Assembly: GCA_026874595.1 (NCBI GenBank)
Contig: CM049317.1
Coordinates: forward strand, 77,135,891-77,199,890
Direction: 5' to 3'
DNA from: Sipunculus nudus
Lineage: Eukaryota > Annelida > Sipuncula > Golfingiida > Sipunculidae
Length of the DNA: 64,000 bases
This document shows positions 53,601 to 63,469 of the stretch, piece by piece; position 1 is the stretch's first letter, and every line of letters begins with the position of its first letter. The position numbers and the translations under genes are program-made. The notes under the pieces are model-generated. The model made no database searches, was not told where the DNA came from, and was given only the letters and a program-made list of their open reading frames with translations.

Positions 53601-56600
53601 CAGAAACTAATTTTTGGACAGATGGCTCCTGTGACCTTAACCTTTGACCTTGTGACCTCAAAATTGATAGGGGTCTTCCACTCTTGGCAGGTGATCTTTA
53701 TGTGCAAGATGAAAGATTTGAGATGAACTGTTTGGCTGAAAATGCATCCACAATCTTTTTAAAGATGTGTCCTGTGACCTTGACCTTGACCTCATGACCC
53801 CAAAATCAACTCAGGTCTTGCTTTTCCAATGGGTCATATACAAGTCAAGTTTGAAATCCATACATCAATAAAAGCAGGCATTATCATCCAGAAACTAATT
53901 TTTGGACAGATGGCTCCTGTGACCTTCACCTTTGACCTTGTGACCTCAAAATTGATATGGGTCTTCCTCTATTGGCAGAAGAACTATATGTGCAAGATGA
54001 AAGGTCTGAGATGAAATGTTTGGCTGAAAATGCATCCACAATCTTTTTAAAGATGTGTCCTGTGACCTTGACCTTTGACCTCATGACCCCAAAATCAATT
54101 GGAGTCTTGCTTTTTCAATGGGACATATATAAGTCAAGTTTCAAATCAATACATCAATAAAAGCAGGAATTATCATCCAGAAACTAATTTTTTGACATAT
54201 AGCTCCTGTGGCCTTGACCTTTGTTCTTGTGACCCCAAAATTGATATGGATCATCCACTATTGGCAAGTGAGCTATATATTCAAGATGGAAGACCTTGAA
54301 AGTTTGGCTTAAAATGCATCCACAGTATCTTGTAAGAGGCAAGTCCAGTGACCTTTACCTTAGACCTCATGACCCTAGAACCTATAGGGTTCTTACTTTA
54401 GTAGTGGGCGACACATAAGTCACATTTGAAATCCATATGGGTATCAACACTGGAGATATCATAAGAGGTGTGTGATTTTCACCAAATATGGACACATTAA
54501 AGGTCAAGGCCACTCATATGGTTAAGGTCATGACCCAAATGTAAACAGACCTCATCTCATAGCCCATCTCTCTAAATGTGCATAATATGAAAGAAATCTG
54601 TCCATTAGTTTTTGACTTATAATGCTAACAGTACTGCCAAGTGGCAATTATGGGGGTATTTAAGCATAAAACAAGAAAAGGATAATAGGTGGCCCCACCA
54701 GTTTCCGGTATATCACAAGGCTATCCAAGATCTTCGGTCACCTTAATTTTTAGACCAGTCCATGCAAGCTTACTTGAGATATTTAACAATTTGTGTTATT
54801 TTCAGCAATAATGGACCTATTCAAGGTCAAGGTCATTCTCCTAGCATGGGTCATGACCCCATTTTAAATAGGCTTCGTCCCCTTACCTATATATATACAA
54901 ATGTAAAGTTTGAAAAAAATCAGTGAAATATTTTTTGAGTTATCCCACTCACAAGGTTTTTCTGCGGCGGCGGCAGGACCGTCGTGAAACCATAGTATCC
55001 CGACTTTGTCTGGTGATACAATGATCGTCTGAGGCAAAATGTATGGTTGTTGAGCTATCAGGAACTAATCCCACAGCTTGCTCGATACCTGTCAGTCTCA
55101 AAAGGAATACCACACAGGCCACATTTAAGATCAAAATATAGCAAAAGATCAAGGAAATCCATGCAAGAATTATTGTGAAACGGGTGCTTCCATATTAATT
55201 TTTATTCAATACAAGCCAACTGTACTGAGCTTTCATAAATGATGGCCATATTTATTAAGAAATCTTTGACCCAATGCAAGATAACATTAATATACATCCC
55301 ACTGCATTCACTTTAATAATTCTTGAGATAATATGTTCTAAAGGAATTTAAAGATGGCTTCCTGGTGGCCATATTGGATTTCTGACAGGTCGGAAATTGA
55401 ACAACAAACATCCTCTAAAAGGGACCAAACATCATAGAAAAATCACAGAAACTGCCCTGGCAAAAGGATTTCTAAAATGGCTACCTGGCAGACATAATGG
55501 TTTTCTGACAAGTCTGACATTTGATATCACACATCCTCCAATAAGACACTAAACTTGTAGCAATTGCTTCAAAGAATGTAACAGTTATGAATGTCCAAAA
55601 CAATTCAAAAGGCATGATCAGGTTGGAGAGCTCTCATATCAGATTTATGAACATGCAAATGTAAAAAGTGCAAGTCCAATTTGTTTTAATTATCAGCTTG
55701 CTATTCAATGGGGACAGCAGGGTAGGTAAACTGCAAAACCTAAAAGAAAAGAAATGCAGAAAGCATCACTAAGAGTCTTGTAATCAAATAAAGCCATCCT
55801 AAATCCAGGTAAAGACCCACATATTATCAGAACAAACACTTGCTGGTATATCTGATGATTTGTATAATAATATTCAGATATTAAGAAAACTAAGTTTATT
55901 CCTATGATTCCATGATATAAACTGCAAAATGTTCCCATCATTTTATAAATCAGTAGCTAAACCTTAACACTTAACTCTCATAATCTTAATGCCTGGCCAA
56001 AGCATTCCGGCAACAGTGTTTTTGTTATGCACTAATGATATATCCTTATCACTCCATGAGCTGATACAAAAGGGAGTCATATATCACAAGTGTCACTGAC
56101 AATTATGGGCACATAGTGAGATGTACCAGTTGTGAGTGCCATGGTTATATAAACAAGAAAACAAGAAAAATAGAGATGGTCTACAAAATAAGTTATTGTG
56201 AACATCCCTGACCTATGACCTTGGCCTTTTGCCCACATATCAACTGGATTCTTTCTAAATGATGGGTAACTACTTACCACTTACATCTGGCCTGGTGTAA
56301 TTACTTAGCAACCAACGAGTGAATAACTTAGACCTGCAACCTTTAACCTCCTGACCAGCTGACCTCTAAATCAATTAGTTATTTCTTCATGCAAATAGAC
56401 CCATAAATATGAAGTTTGAATCAAATTCAGTGATGCATAGATGTGGCATATGTGAAAGACTGAAGGTTTGGGTTGAACAGTTTCACTTGAAATATGTTCA
56501 CAAGCATTTAGAACAATATTGTGACCTTGACCTTTGACCTTTTGAACTCAACATCAATAGGCTTCTTCTCCTATTGGTAGGCAAGCCATAAATGACAGAT

Positions 56601-59600
56601 GGAAAGTATAGATTGAAAAGTTTGCCTAAAAATGACTCCACGCAAGAAGAGGGTGCTGTGAACTTGACCTTTGACCTCAAAATCAACAGGTCTTTTCCCC
56701 TGTTGGCAGAGAAGCGATATCAGTGCTGAAAGGTTTGGAATGAAAGGTCTAGCTTGAAATGTGTCCACAACCTTTTCAAAGAAGTGGATCCTGTGACCCT
56801 GACCTTTGACCTTGTAACCCCAACATCTATAGGATTCTTCTCCCACTTAGTAGGTGAGCTATATGTGAAAGATCAAAGAATTTGGATGAAAGGTTTGGCT
56901 TAAAATGCATCCTGAGGCTTTTCAAAGAAGTTGGTTCTGCGACCTTGACCTTTGACCTTGTGACCTCAAAATAATTATGGTTCTTCCCCTGTTGGTAGGT
57001 GAGCTGTATGTGAAAGATGGAAGGTTTGGGATGAAAATATTGGCTAAAAGAATTATTTCTGGGGGGTGCAAATACACCCCATAACTTCGAGAATATAGGT
57101 CGCAGTGACCTAATTTCAGGTTTGCAAGGAGATCTTTTTAGAACCTCTAAGACTGCATAGGGTTCATGGCCCTAGCCCCTATGGTTATGATTTGTGCCCT
57201 GCAAACAGCTGGCCGGATGGCCGGACGGACAGACGGAAGGACGCCGGACAAAGACCCATCGCTATAGCCCAGCATGACTGAAAGTCAGCTGAGCTAAAAA
57301 CTGACAGAACCCTACCATAGAATAATTCTTGTAAAGTTTAAACCAATCAGCTGAACAGTTTCATCATAAATCAGTGTATAAGCTAGAAGAGTTTAAAATT
57401 ACATTTTCGCTTGTAAAAAACACATCAATGTAGGTGGCGCCACCAATACCTCAAAATCAGATATGACATATGTGTCAAACATTGGTATAAAATTTGGTGA
57501 TTATAGCTCTAGCCGTTTCTGAGATTTTAATTTTAGTGTGCTTTTTTGGACAGATGACTAAGTTCAACCTCCTGTAACTCGGCAAAAAATCTCCAAACTG
57601 GAACCATTCGAACAAACTTGAGAGAGATTGTTCCAGAGATCATTTCTGTGAAATATTGGACAATTTGGCTGGACAGTTTCAGAGAAGAAAATTTTTAAAG
57701 GTTTTTAAGCTTTTTCTCTATAAAATCTAAATTAATGCAGATATCCAATAATAAGCTCCAGGGCACCAAGTTTGACATGTGACGAATTGTTACATGTAAT
57801 TTGGAGCTGCTAGCTCAGACAGTTTCTGACTTACAGCCATGGACGGCGGAAAGCCAGCCCTGGACGGTGGATGGCGGACGGCGAACGGACGACGCTGCGC
57901 CATCGCATAAGCTCACAAGTTCGCTAAAAATTCAGGTTTTTCCTTAATTTCTCGAATGAACGAAATCGCAAAGACCCAGTTTTCGGCTTGGTAGGAGATC
58001 TTGGGGACATCTAACATTATGCCGAATTTTGGATTCCTAGGTCTTACGGTTTCAAAACGTGCCACATCTACGGACGGACGGACAGACGGACAATGGACCA
58101 CGACTATAGCTCAGATGACTTATAGTCAGCTGAGCTAAAAAATTGGCAAATGTCCAAAAGCAAAACAACTAGTGATAAAGCATTCTTGTTGTGTACCTGT
58201 TTGGTGCTCTAAATATGATCTGTACATGTTTTGGGGGAGCTGTACTGTACACTATGAGTACTTAAATTTATATGGGTACACTGTCTGGTGCCAAATAAAT
58301 TTCAGATAAAGCCATACTTTAAACTGTTTGCATGCAGGAAACATATGGGAACCTAACTCTTGAATCACTTGTTCTCCAAATTGGTTTGGCCTTCTTTTTT
58401 TGTGTTTTAGATATGAAAATCAGAAAATTTAACCCCCCTCCCCCCTAAAAAGTACCTGTGACTACATGTCTGTGATTGGGTTATCAAAGTAATGATCAAT
58501 TCAAGCTTAATATATACGGACAGATAAAACATGATTAGAGAAAACACCACAAACTCCTCTGCTGAAACAATAGTTCATGAGGGCAAAACACTGACATCAA
58601 CCGTTAACAGAGTTCTGATAGTTTTCTAAAAGGTCTATAGATGGCAGCACTGCTGACAGATATTATAGTTTGAAAATGTGATCACAGAGGGAAGCACTGA
58701 TGATATGCTACTTATTCTGACATAAAATCTACAGATATAAACAATATGACAACAATAATGACATACCTTTGCTTGTTTTGGTAAAGCTTTAACACCTATT
58801 AACAGCTCCAGAGTATTTTGAGCGACCAATAAGACTGATATTGCCTGCAATAAAACAAAACACAGATAAATCACCAAGTAACAGCTCCAAGTGATGATTT
58901 GATATTAAAAGATTTTACCAGAAATGAATTTTCAATACCAGCATAAAAATTATAACCAAGGTCTTATACAAACATACAGGGCACAGGTTATCAAAGGTTT
59001 ATGCATTGTGCAAAGATGTATTGACATACATGTGAACATGCATGGTACATCATGGTTTTAATATTTCTCAAGTGTTAAATTATTTGACTTAAAACACCTA
59101 ATTAAGTATTATCTGAGAACAGTTAATTCTTTATAAAACTTGAAATTACACAGGTCAAGATTTTGGTATAAAGGGATGGTTGGTTAAACCTAAAGATAAT
59201 TATTCATTTGCCACAATGTGCATTATTTTCTGTTATCAGTTTGTTCTGGCCGAATAAAAAAGTTTCCAAGCAACGTCTTACAGGGTGTTTTCTTTTTCAT
59301 CTGTTACATAATATCTTGGTTCTGTAAGTTGATAAATACAATCCAAGTGTGTATTTTTTCTTTAACAAGACTGCGTGGCTGAAGGTACTATACTGTGTAT
59401 GTGCAAAATTGCAATCAAGGAAGATGTACTTGTAATGAATCAGATATAAATTAGATGCTTTACTGTTGGTCACCACTGTAATTTGCGATAGCAGTGCAGA
59501 ACATTATGTTTGTTTTCTTTTGCACTCTGTTTATGCCAAGTGCCATTTGATTTCTGTGTATAGGCTTAAGGAAATGCTTTCAGAACCAAATCTTGGCAGA

Positions 59601-62600
59601 TAGCTTTATATTTCCAGGAGAGAACACTATTTCTTGTATGCCTACCAGTAATATGTCTAGTAGTATAACAATGGTCACCTTTTAAAGAACAAGCACTCTA
59701 AAATGTTTGTGATTTCAAAATATTTAAATAAATGAACTGGTCCCTTTCACAAGTTATGCTCATGTACTTACAGTCAACCCTAATAATGCCAACATGACCA
59801 ATGGATACCCTAAGTTTCTTCTCAGAGACGACGTCTGCTTTCTCCTCTCTGGAAAGAAAATATTAAACATCAAAGAAAAAAAATTTCTTGATCAATAAAC
59901 ACTTATTTGAGGATTCAATAAAATCTAAATAGTTTCTCCCATTTAATTTAAAATATTACCTAATTTTACTGTACTCTAGGTTAAGATCCTAAATAGATAG
60001 AATAATGTGTTATTTACACAAAGCAGACTTTTATGTATAAGATCATGCCACATTTGGTCAGAAACATTCTTTTAGACAAGAGATTGCACTATCTGAAGCT
60101 ATAATGATACATTATTTCAAAATATGACATATCTCAATGCTTGACTCCCAAAAGAAGACACAGTACATATTAAATTTCGTACAGTTTACACTCTAGGCCA
60201 ACTTTTTCCTTGATCATGGAAAGTCAACCAAATGTCTTCTAAAAAATGTTGTAAATATAGCATAAATCAATTTAATTTCCAAATTTAATCTGGCCAATTA
60301 TATGTCATCCATCTTGCTTCTGACCAATGATGTTTAATTTTACCTGCTTAATAAGGCGTCCCAAGACCATCTCTAAATGACTGTCATCACTTAACACTAA
60401 CTAATGAAATACTGTAGATGTAATGATACTGGGACATCTGACCATATCAATACAATACTTAACTTTGTATGAAAATGTATCAGAGCACCAGTCTATTATA
60501 GCAAACTTTGTAGCAAAATGTATCAGAGCATAAGTCTATTATAACAAACTTTGTACCACAATGTTTCAAAGCACCAGTCTTTTATAACAAACTTTGTATC
60601 ATAATGTATCAGAGCACCAGTCTATTATAACAAACTTTGTATCACAATGTATCAGAGCAACTGCCTATTAATACAGTCTATCAGTATTACAAATTTTAAA
60701 ATTTGGAATTAAAGTATCCTCTGACACACATGTTAACAAGCCCAGTTCACAGACCTAACTCCCGTCTGTCACTTTGTATTTGACACAGCTTATCCTGCAG
60801 TTCAGCGGTGGTTGCGTGTCCATTGGCTATAGATTTTGTTCCATGCTGAAGCTTTCTTTTAAGTGTTTCTTCTTCAAACTGGACTGTGTGTAGTTCTTCT
60901 TCTATACTTCGCAATAACTTTATAAAGAAACACAGATGAAAATCTTGTTTTCCACACATGAGAAACAATTATTCATGAGACTGAGTGATATAACAAAGAT
61001 TTAATGCTGAACAGAGAAGAATTTCTAGCATAACCTGAAAAGGCCAGGGGTCTGAGCACAGGAAACCGTCTGAACAGGACCTGGACTACCAGGTTTACCA
61101 AGTGCCCAATCTATTACACTCTAATACTCAACACCATTTGTATTTGTAAACATTACTTGATACTCATTAACAAATTTAATATTAAAACAAACTGTAACTG
61201 CTATGTTAGGGGCTATTACATTCCTCACCAAGTAAACACTATGATAGTGAAGTGTGTTTATAAACATCAGTTCATACTCATAACCTACTATAACATTAAA
61301 ATCAACTGTTACTGCTATGTTGCTCATGTCTAGAAATAGAAGTGAATTTAAAAATCTTAGTCATCAACAATCCTACTGTTTATACAACTGTTTGTAAACA
61401 TGCTTTGTATAAAGACTACTTACCGTTGGTTTAACCACCAAGCCACCCATTACAGTGAACATCCTAGCAAAACCAATAGGTGTACAAACTGAAAGAGAGA
61501 AATAATAAAGGTCAGACAAAGCAGAATGGTTATTTGTAACAGTCATGTCATTCACAAGCTTACATACATTGTATTGAGCAACATGAGTAGGTTATTATAT
61601 ATACTTAAAATTTGATGTATGGCAAGAAGAGAACTTAAGAGCACTACCTCAGCAAACATCTAGAGATTATGAGAGCACTACACCAGCAAACATCTAGAGA
61701 TTATGAGAGCAATACATTAGCAAACATCTAGAGATTATGAGAGCACTACATCAGCAAAGATCTAGAGATTATGAGAACACTACATCAGCAAACATCTAGA
61801 GATTATGATAGCACTACATCAGCAAACATCTAGAGATTATGAGAGCACTACATCAGCAAACTTCTAGAGATTATGAGAGCTCTACATCAGCAAACTTCTA
61901 GAGATTATGAGAGCACTACATCAGCAAACATCTAGAGATTATGAGAGCACTACATCAGCAAACATCTAGAGATTAAGAGAGCACTACATCAGCAAACATC
62001 TAGAGATTATGAGAGCACTACATCAGCAAATACTAGAGATTATGAGAGCACTACATCAGCAAACATCTAGAGATTATGAGAGCACTACATCAGCAAACAT
62101 CTAGAGATTATGAAAGCACTACATCAGCAAACATCTAGAGATTATGAGAGCACTACATCAGCAAACATCTAGAGATTAAGAGAGCACTACATCAGCAAAC
62201 ATCTAGAGATTATGAGAGCACTACATCAGCAAACATCTAGAGATTATGAGAGCACTACATCAGCAAACATCTAGAGATTATGAGAGCACTACATCAGCAA
62301 ACATCTAGAGATTGATTGTGAGAGCACTACATCAGCAAACATCTAGAGATTGATTGTGAGAGCACTACATCAGCAAACATCTAGAGATTGATTGTGAGAG
62401 CACTACATCAGCAAACATCTAGAGATTGTGAGAGTACTACATCAGCAAACATCTAGAGATTGTGAGAGCACTACATCAGCAAACATCTAGAGATTGTGAC
62501 AGCACTACATCAGCAAACATCTAGAGATCGTGACAGCACTACATCAGCAAACATCTAGAGATTATGACAGCACTACATCAGCAAACATCTAGAGATAATC

Positions 62601-63469
62601 TGGATCTAACAAGTAGCTAGTGAGTATTTTCTACAAAGAGTAGGAGACCACCATGCCATCGAGGATCCTTTAACTACTCCAAACATCCCTACTAAACAAA
62701 CATCCCTTATTTGGCCGCCTCAGAGAACCACTGAGCTACACGTGAACATTTTTCAGAGTAGTTTGAGTGGTATGCACTTCTTGAATAGCTGGGGGAATAG
62801 TATGTACTTACTGTGTTGCTAGAGAGTAGTGTGTACTCATGGAGTTGCTAGTGAGTAGTATGTACTTACTGAGTTGCTAGTGAATAGTATGTACTTGCAA
62901 TCTGAATGTCAGTGAGTTGTATGTAATTACTGAGTTGCTAGTGAGCAGTATGAACTTATGATCTGCATGTCAGTGAGTAGTATGTAATTACTGAGTTGCT
63001 AGTGAGGTCTATGTACGAGTTACAAGTGAGTAGTATGTACTCAATGAGTTGCCAGCAACAAGACTGTACTTAACACAGTTGCTAGAGAGCAGTATGTACA
63101 TACTGAGTTGCTAGTGGGTAGTATGTACTTAGTACTTACTGAGTTGCAAGTGGGTAGTATGTACTTATTGAGTTGCTAGTAAGCAGTATGTACTTAAGGA
63201 GTTACTAGTGAGTAGTATGTACTTACTAAGTTGCTGGTGAGTAGTATGTAATTAAGGAGTTGCAAGTGAGTAGTATGTACTTATGGAGTTGCTAGTGAGT
63301 AGTATGTACTTAAGGACTTGCTAGTGAGTAGTATGTACTTATGGAGGTGCTAGTGAGTAGTATGTACTTAAGGACTTGCTAGTGAGTAGTATGTACTTAC
63401 TGAGTAGCATGAGGACCCCAAGGAGGGAGATACAAGAGTAGAGGTAGGGTAAATAGAAGTTCCAGATAT
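44415..63469 (-). CDS. LMBR1: LMBR1/LMBR1L (LIMR) family multi-pass membrane protein, C-terminal eight exons
   Basis: Joined exons on the - strand: 63469-63401, 61488-61424, 60917-60755, 59848-59772, 58844-58767, 46187-46114, 45648-45491 and 44662-44415 give about 309 residues and a TAA stop. Phases join at every GT-AG intron. Order: membrane segment IWNFYLPYLYSCISLLG; VCTPIGFARMFTVMGG loop; a charged coiled-coil stretch (EEELHTVQFEEETLKRKLQ); segments GYPLVMLALLGLT and AISVLLVAQNT; IEVVLILYCMSASTVGFY; VIGNCVVILILSSALPVLSR; FDLLGDFGRMEWLGNFYI; a last membrane segment and a basic cytosolic tail. These match the LMBR1-like family (limb region 1 / lipocalin-interacting receptor). The first ~180 residues lie beyond 64000. 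LMBR1 and LMBR1L cannot be told apart here; invertebrates usually have one gene. Introns range from ~0.45 kb to 12.6 kb. Confidence 0.93.
44663..45490 (-). other. LMBR1-like intron
   Basis: AT-rich unique intron of 828 bp. No repeat or RNA gene was seen. Confidence 0.8.
45491..45648 (-). CDS. LMBR1: LMBR1-like exon: GFY / LSSALPV segment
   Basis: 158 bp. The chosen acceptor is cag before 45648 (aactataacacag) because it gives YCMSASTVGFYTLPL in frame with the previous exon. The nearer tccacag would delete seven residues conserved in the family. It encodes DTSMTKVIGNCVVILILSSA and LPVLSRTL. Donor GTAAGT. Confidence 0.9.
46114..46187 (-). CDS. LMBR1: LMBR1-like exon: short membrane segment
   Basis: 74 bp. 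Acceptor ctatattttacag, donor GTATCC (weak). It encodes EMVLGLTSLSALGPLGATIE and VVLI. Joined to its neighbours, it makes a stretch the same length as the vertebrate protein between the PK loop and IFY, which supports the weak donor choice. Confidence 0.88.
46188..47555 (-). other. LMBR1-like intron, 3' part, with element A head fragment
   Basis: 46480-46515 carries ACAAGGGACCTATGGGTCAC and GCTCAGCTG, the head of an element-A copy. 46730-47160 is very AT-rich. Nothing coding. Confidence 0.55.
47556..49480 (+). mobile_element. Element A copy 2, interrupted by element B
   Basis: 47556-48199 matches 40560-41145 in order (gtgccatggtcaaagttggg, gcaaaatttaaggtac, gaagtgtaacaatgggtttt). After the inserted element B (48200-49374) the match resumes at 49375 (catta atatcttgaag...), corresponding to 41148 onward. 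Copy 2 decays before reaching the A 3' hairpin. Confidence 0.65.
48200..49374 (+). mobile_element. Element B copy 1 (HINE/pearl-like), complete
   Basis: It starts ACTAGAATACGGGTAGTCG and has GTATCCGC at 48233-48240. It ends in a 13-bp hairpin: GTATCCGCAAAAC (49343-49355), loop TCT, GTTTT-G-GCGGATAC (to 49372, one bulged G), then AATG. A GC-rich CGGCGGCGG run precedes the hairpin. The core is about five ~139-bp monomers in dimers, each with GGTGGCGCCACC or a variant. Open frames across the core (for example one with MVAGGAT) follow the repeat period and are not genes. Ends are confirmed by the host element A sequence on both sides. Confidence 0.75.
49500..50045 (+). mobile_element. Element A copy 3, internal fragment
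   Basis: Matches element A from the 'acatggtg.ctaaaaact..aataaa' stretch to 'gtcctgaaatgtgaaaataggttttt'. It stops abruptly at 50045, where another head-like sequence (ACAAGGCCTACAGGCCT, hairpin AGGCCT/AGGCCT) begins. Confidence 0.55.
50218..52375 (+). mobile_element. Element B copy 2, longer core, 3' end missing
   Basis: Head as in copy 1 (ccagaatatgggtagtcgac, GTATCCGC at 50258). The core has 14 palindrome-type sites alternating ~148 and ~129 bp apart, i.e. seven ~278-bp dimers. Sites include GTAGGTGGCGCCACCTGTCA and GCAGGTGGCGCCACCAGTTT with point changes. It ends after the acatgtgacc stretch and lacks the GC-run and hairpin of copy 1. Confidence 0.7.
52480..52499. repeat. 20-bp perfect palindrome in a TCTAGAC cluster
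   Basis: GTGTCTAGACGTCTAGACAC is its own complement. Further GTCTAGAC copies lie at about 52468 and 52503. It is followed by a poly-C run at 52512-52523. Confidence 0.85.
52688..52851 (+). mobile_element. Element A-type head fragment
   Basis: ACAAGTGACCCATGGGTCAT with a perfect 12-bp palindrome GACCCATGGGTC (52691-52702), then GCTCAGCTG. The rest of the element is not recognisable; element C begins at 52852. Confidence 0.5.
52852..55021 (+). mobile_element. Element C (HINE/pearl-like) with ~146-bp tandem core
   Basis: It starts ACTAGATATTTC and has subterminal GTATCCCCAGACA (52884). It ends CGGCGGCGGC...CATAGTATCC and a hairpin built from GTATC..GAC/GTC..GATAC (54995-55019), then AATG, clearly homologous to the 3' end of element B. 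The core has about ten units of ~146 bp (290-bp dimers), each with TGACCTTGACCTTTGACC or a close variant and a 'ctaatttttggacagatggc' stretch. No real gene; open frames follow the repeat. Confidence 0.7.
55022..56199 (-). other. LMBR1-like intron with a two-unit repeat
   Basis: 55351-55580 has two diverged copies of an 'aagatggctncctgg...ttctgac' unit about 120 bp apart. The first includes CCATATTGG. A - strand open frame (55705-55941) has no family match or splice support. Confidence 0.5.
56200..57299 (+). repeat. Second TGACCTTTGACC tandem block with element-type 3' end
   Basis: About five units of 130-150 bp, related to the core of element C (motif near 56212, 56520, 56660, 56795, 56940). 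It is followed by a hairpin GGGGTG/CACCCC (57063-57080), a GGACGGACAGACGG run and an end 'CTATAGCCCAGC...GTCAGCTGAGCTAAAAA' (to 57299) homologous to the 3' end of element A. Confidence 0.6.
57300..57920 (+). mobile_element. Related element fragment with GGTGGCGCCACC
   Basis: Carries one copy of the module found in B and D: GTAGGTGGCGCCACC at 57433, then aaaatttgg and gtttctgagat. A GGACGGCGG-rich stretch (57841-57900) ends it. Element boundaries are not clear. Confidence 0.45.
57921..58141 (+). mobile_element. Element A copy 4, 3' end
   Basis: Matches 41147-41343: 'ttttccttaat.tctc', 'gatcttggggacatctaac', the GGACGGACGGACAGACGGAC run and the terminal hairpin TATAGCTCA...TGAGCTA followed by AAAAAA. 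Confidence 0.65.
58142..58766 (-). other. LMBR1-like intron, 5' end
   Basis: Unique AT-rich sequence next to the donor of the 12.6-kb intron; a short C-rich run at 58433-58445. Nothing else was seen. Confidence 0.65.
58767..58844 (-). CDS. LMBR1: LMBR1-like exon: AISVLLVAQNT membrane segment
   Basis: Acceptor tttattgcag, donor GTATGT; 78 bp, 26 codons in phase 0. It encodes AISVLLVAQNTLELLIGV and KALPKQAK. Compare the family pattern SISVLLVACNxLxLL...AMPK. Confidence 0.93.
58845..59771 (-). other. LMBR1-like intron
   Basis: AT-rich unique intron of 927 bp; no repeat or RNA gene recognised. Confidence 0.8.
59772..59848 (-). CDS. LMBR1: LMBR1-like exon: basic linker and membrane segment
   Basis: Acceptor ttttctttccag, donor GTAAGT; 77 bp. 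It encodes RRKQTSSLRRNLGYPLVMLA and LLGLT. The family pattern is ERRKxxSxxxRNLxYPxVML. Confidence 0.92.
59849..60471 (-). other. LMBR1-like intron
   Basis: Unique AT-rich intron between the 77-bp exon and the 43-bp repeat; no signal recognised. Confidence 0.75.
60472..60662. repeat. 43-bp tandem repeat, ~4.5 copies
   Basis: Unit AATGTATCAGAGCACCAGTC then TATTATAACAAACTTTGTATCAC. It lies about 95 bp after the splice donor of the next LMBR1-like exon (- strand) and does not include it. Confidence 0.9.
60755..60917 (-). CDS. LMBR1: LMBR1-like exon: coiled-coil loop
   Basis: Acceptor gtttctttataaag, donor GTCTGT (weak after TTAG); 163 bp. It encodes LLRSIEEELHTVQFEEETLK, then RKLQHGTKSIANGHATTAEL and a final QDKLCQIQSDRREL. 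This is the charged cytosolic coiled-coil between membrane segments, as in LMBR1. Confidence 0.92.
60918..61423 (-). other. LMBR1-like intron with a two-unit repeat
   Basis: 61120-61330 holds two diverged ~125-bp copies (compare 'aaacattacttgatactcat' with 'aaacatcagttcatactcat', and 'actgctatgtt'). Otherwise unremarkable. Confidence 0.65.
61424..61488 (-). CDS. LMBR1: LMBR1-like exon: CTPIGFARMFTVMG
   Basis: Acceptor tctctctttcag, donor GTAAGT; 65 bp. It encodes CTPIGFARMFTVMGGLVVKP and T. CTPxGxxRMFTVMGxLxVKPT is one of the most conserved stretches of the family. Confidence 0.94.
61632..62599. repeat. 34-bp minisatellite, ~28 copies, in the LMBR1-like intron
   Basis: Unit CATCTAGAGATTATGAGAGC then ACTACATCAGCAAA. 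Three adjacent 38-bp units (about 62300-62400) carry a 4-base insertion (gattgattgtgag); later units keep gattgtgag. It starts ~145 bp inside the intron from the exon at 61488 and does not contain a splice site. Confidence 0.95.
62768..63408 (-). repeat. 29-bp minisatellite seeded at an LMBR1-like splice donor, ~22 copies
   Basis: On the - strand the unit is AGTAAGTACATACTACTCAC followed by TAGCAACTC (29 bp). The exon ends GCTACTCA and its donor is GTAAGTACATA (63408 down to 63390), so the first unit is the real exon-intron junction. Several inner units keep CAGTAAGTAC or TAGTAAGTAC (near 62815, 62865, 63140, 63225 on the + strand as gtacttactg/a); others decay to TTAAGTAC or ATAAGTAC. Confidence 0.9.
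63401..63469 (-). CDS. LMBR1: LMBR1-like exon: IWNFYLPYLYSCISLLG
   Basis: Acceptor tttactttcag, donor GTAAGT; 69 bp, phases 2 in and 1 out. It encodes IWNFYLPYLYSCISLLGVLM and LL. It matches the family LxEFYLPYLYSCISLMG segment. The first exon of the gene inside the window; upstream exons lie beyond 64000. Confidence 0.94.

Noticed and set aside
55705-55941. 78-codon - strand frame with hydrophobic stretches as an extra LMBR1 exon
   Set aside because: Exons 58767-58844 and 46114-46187 join with the exact family spacing, leaving no room for another exon; no splice signals fit.
46188-58766. ZRS-like limb enhancer in the LMBR1 intron
   Set aside because: The vertebrate ZRS is in a specific LMBR1 intron near SHH; nothing resembling it or a hedgehog gene is visible here, and the intron is filled with mobile elements.
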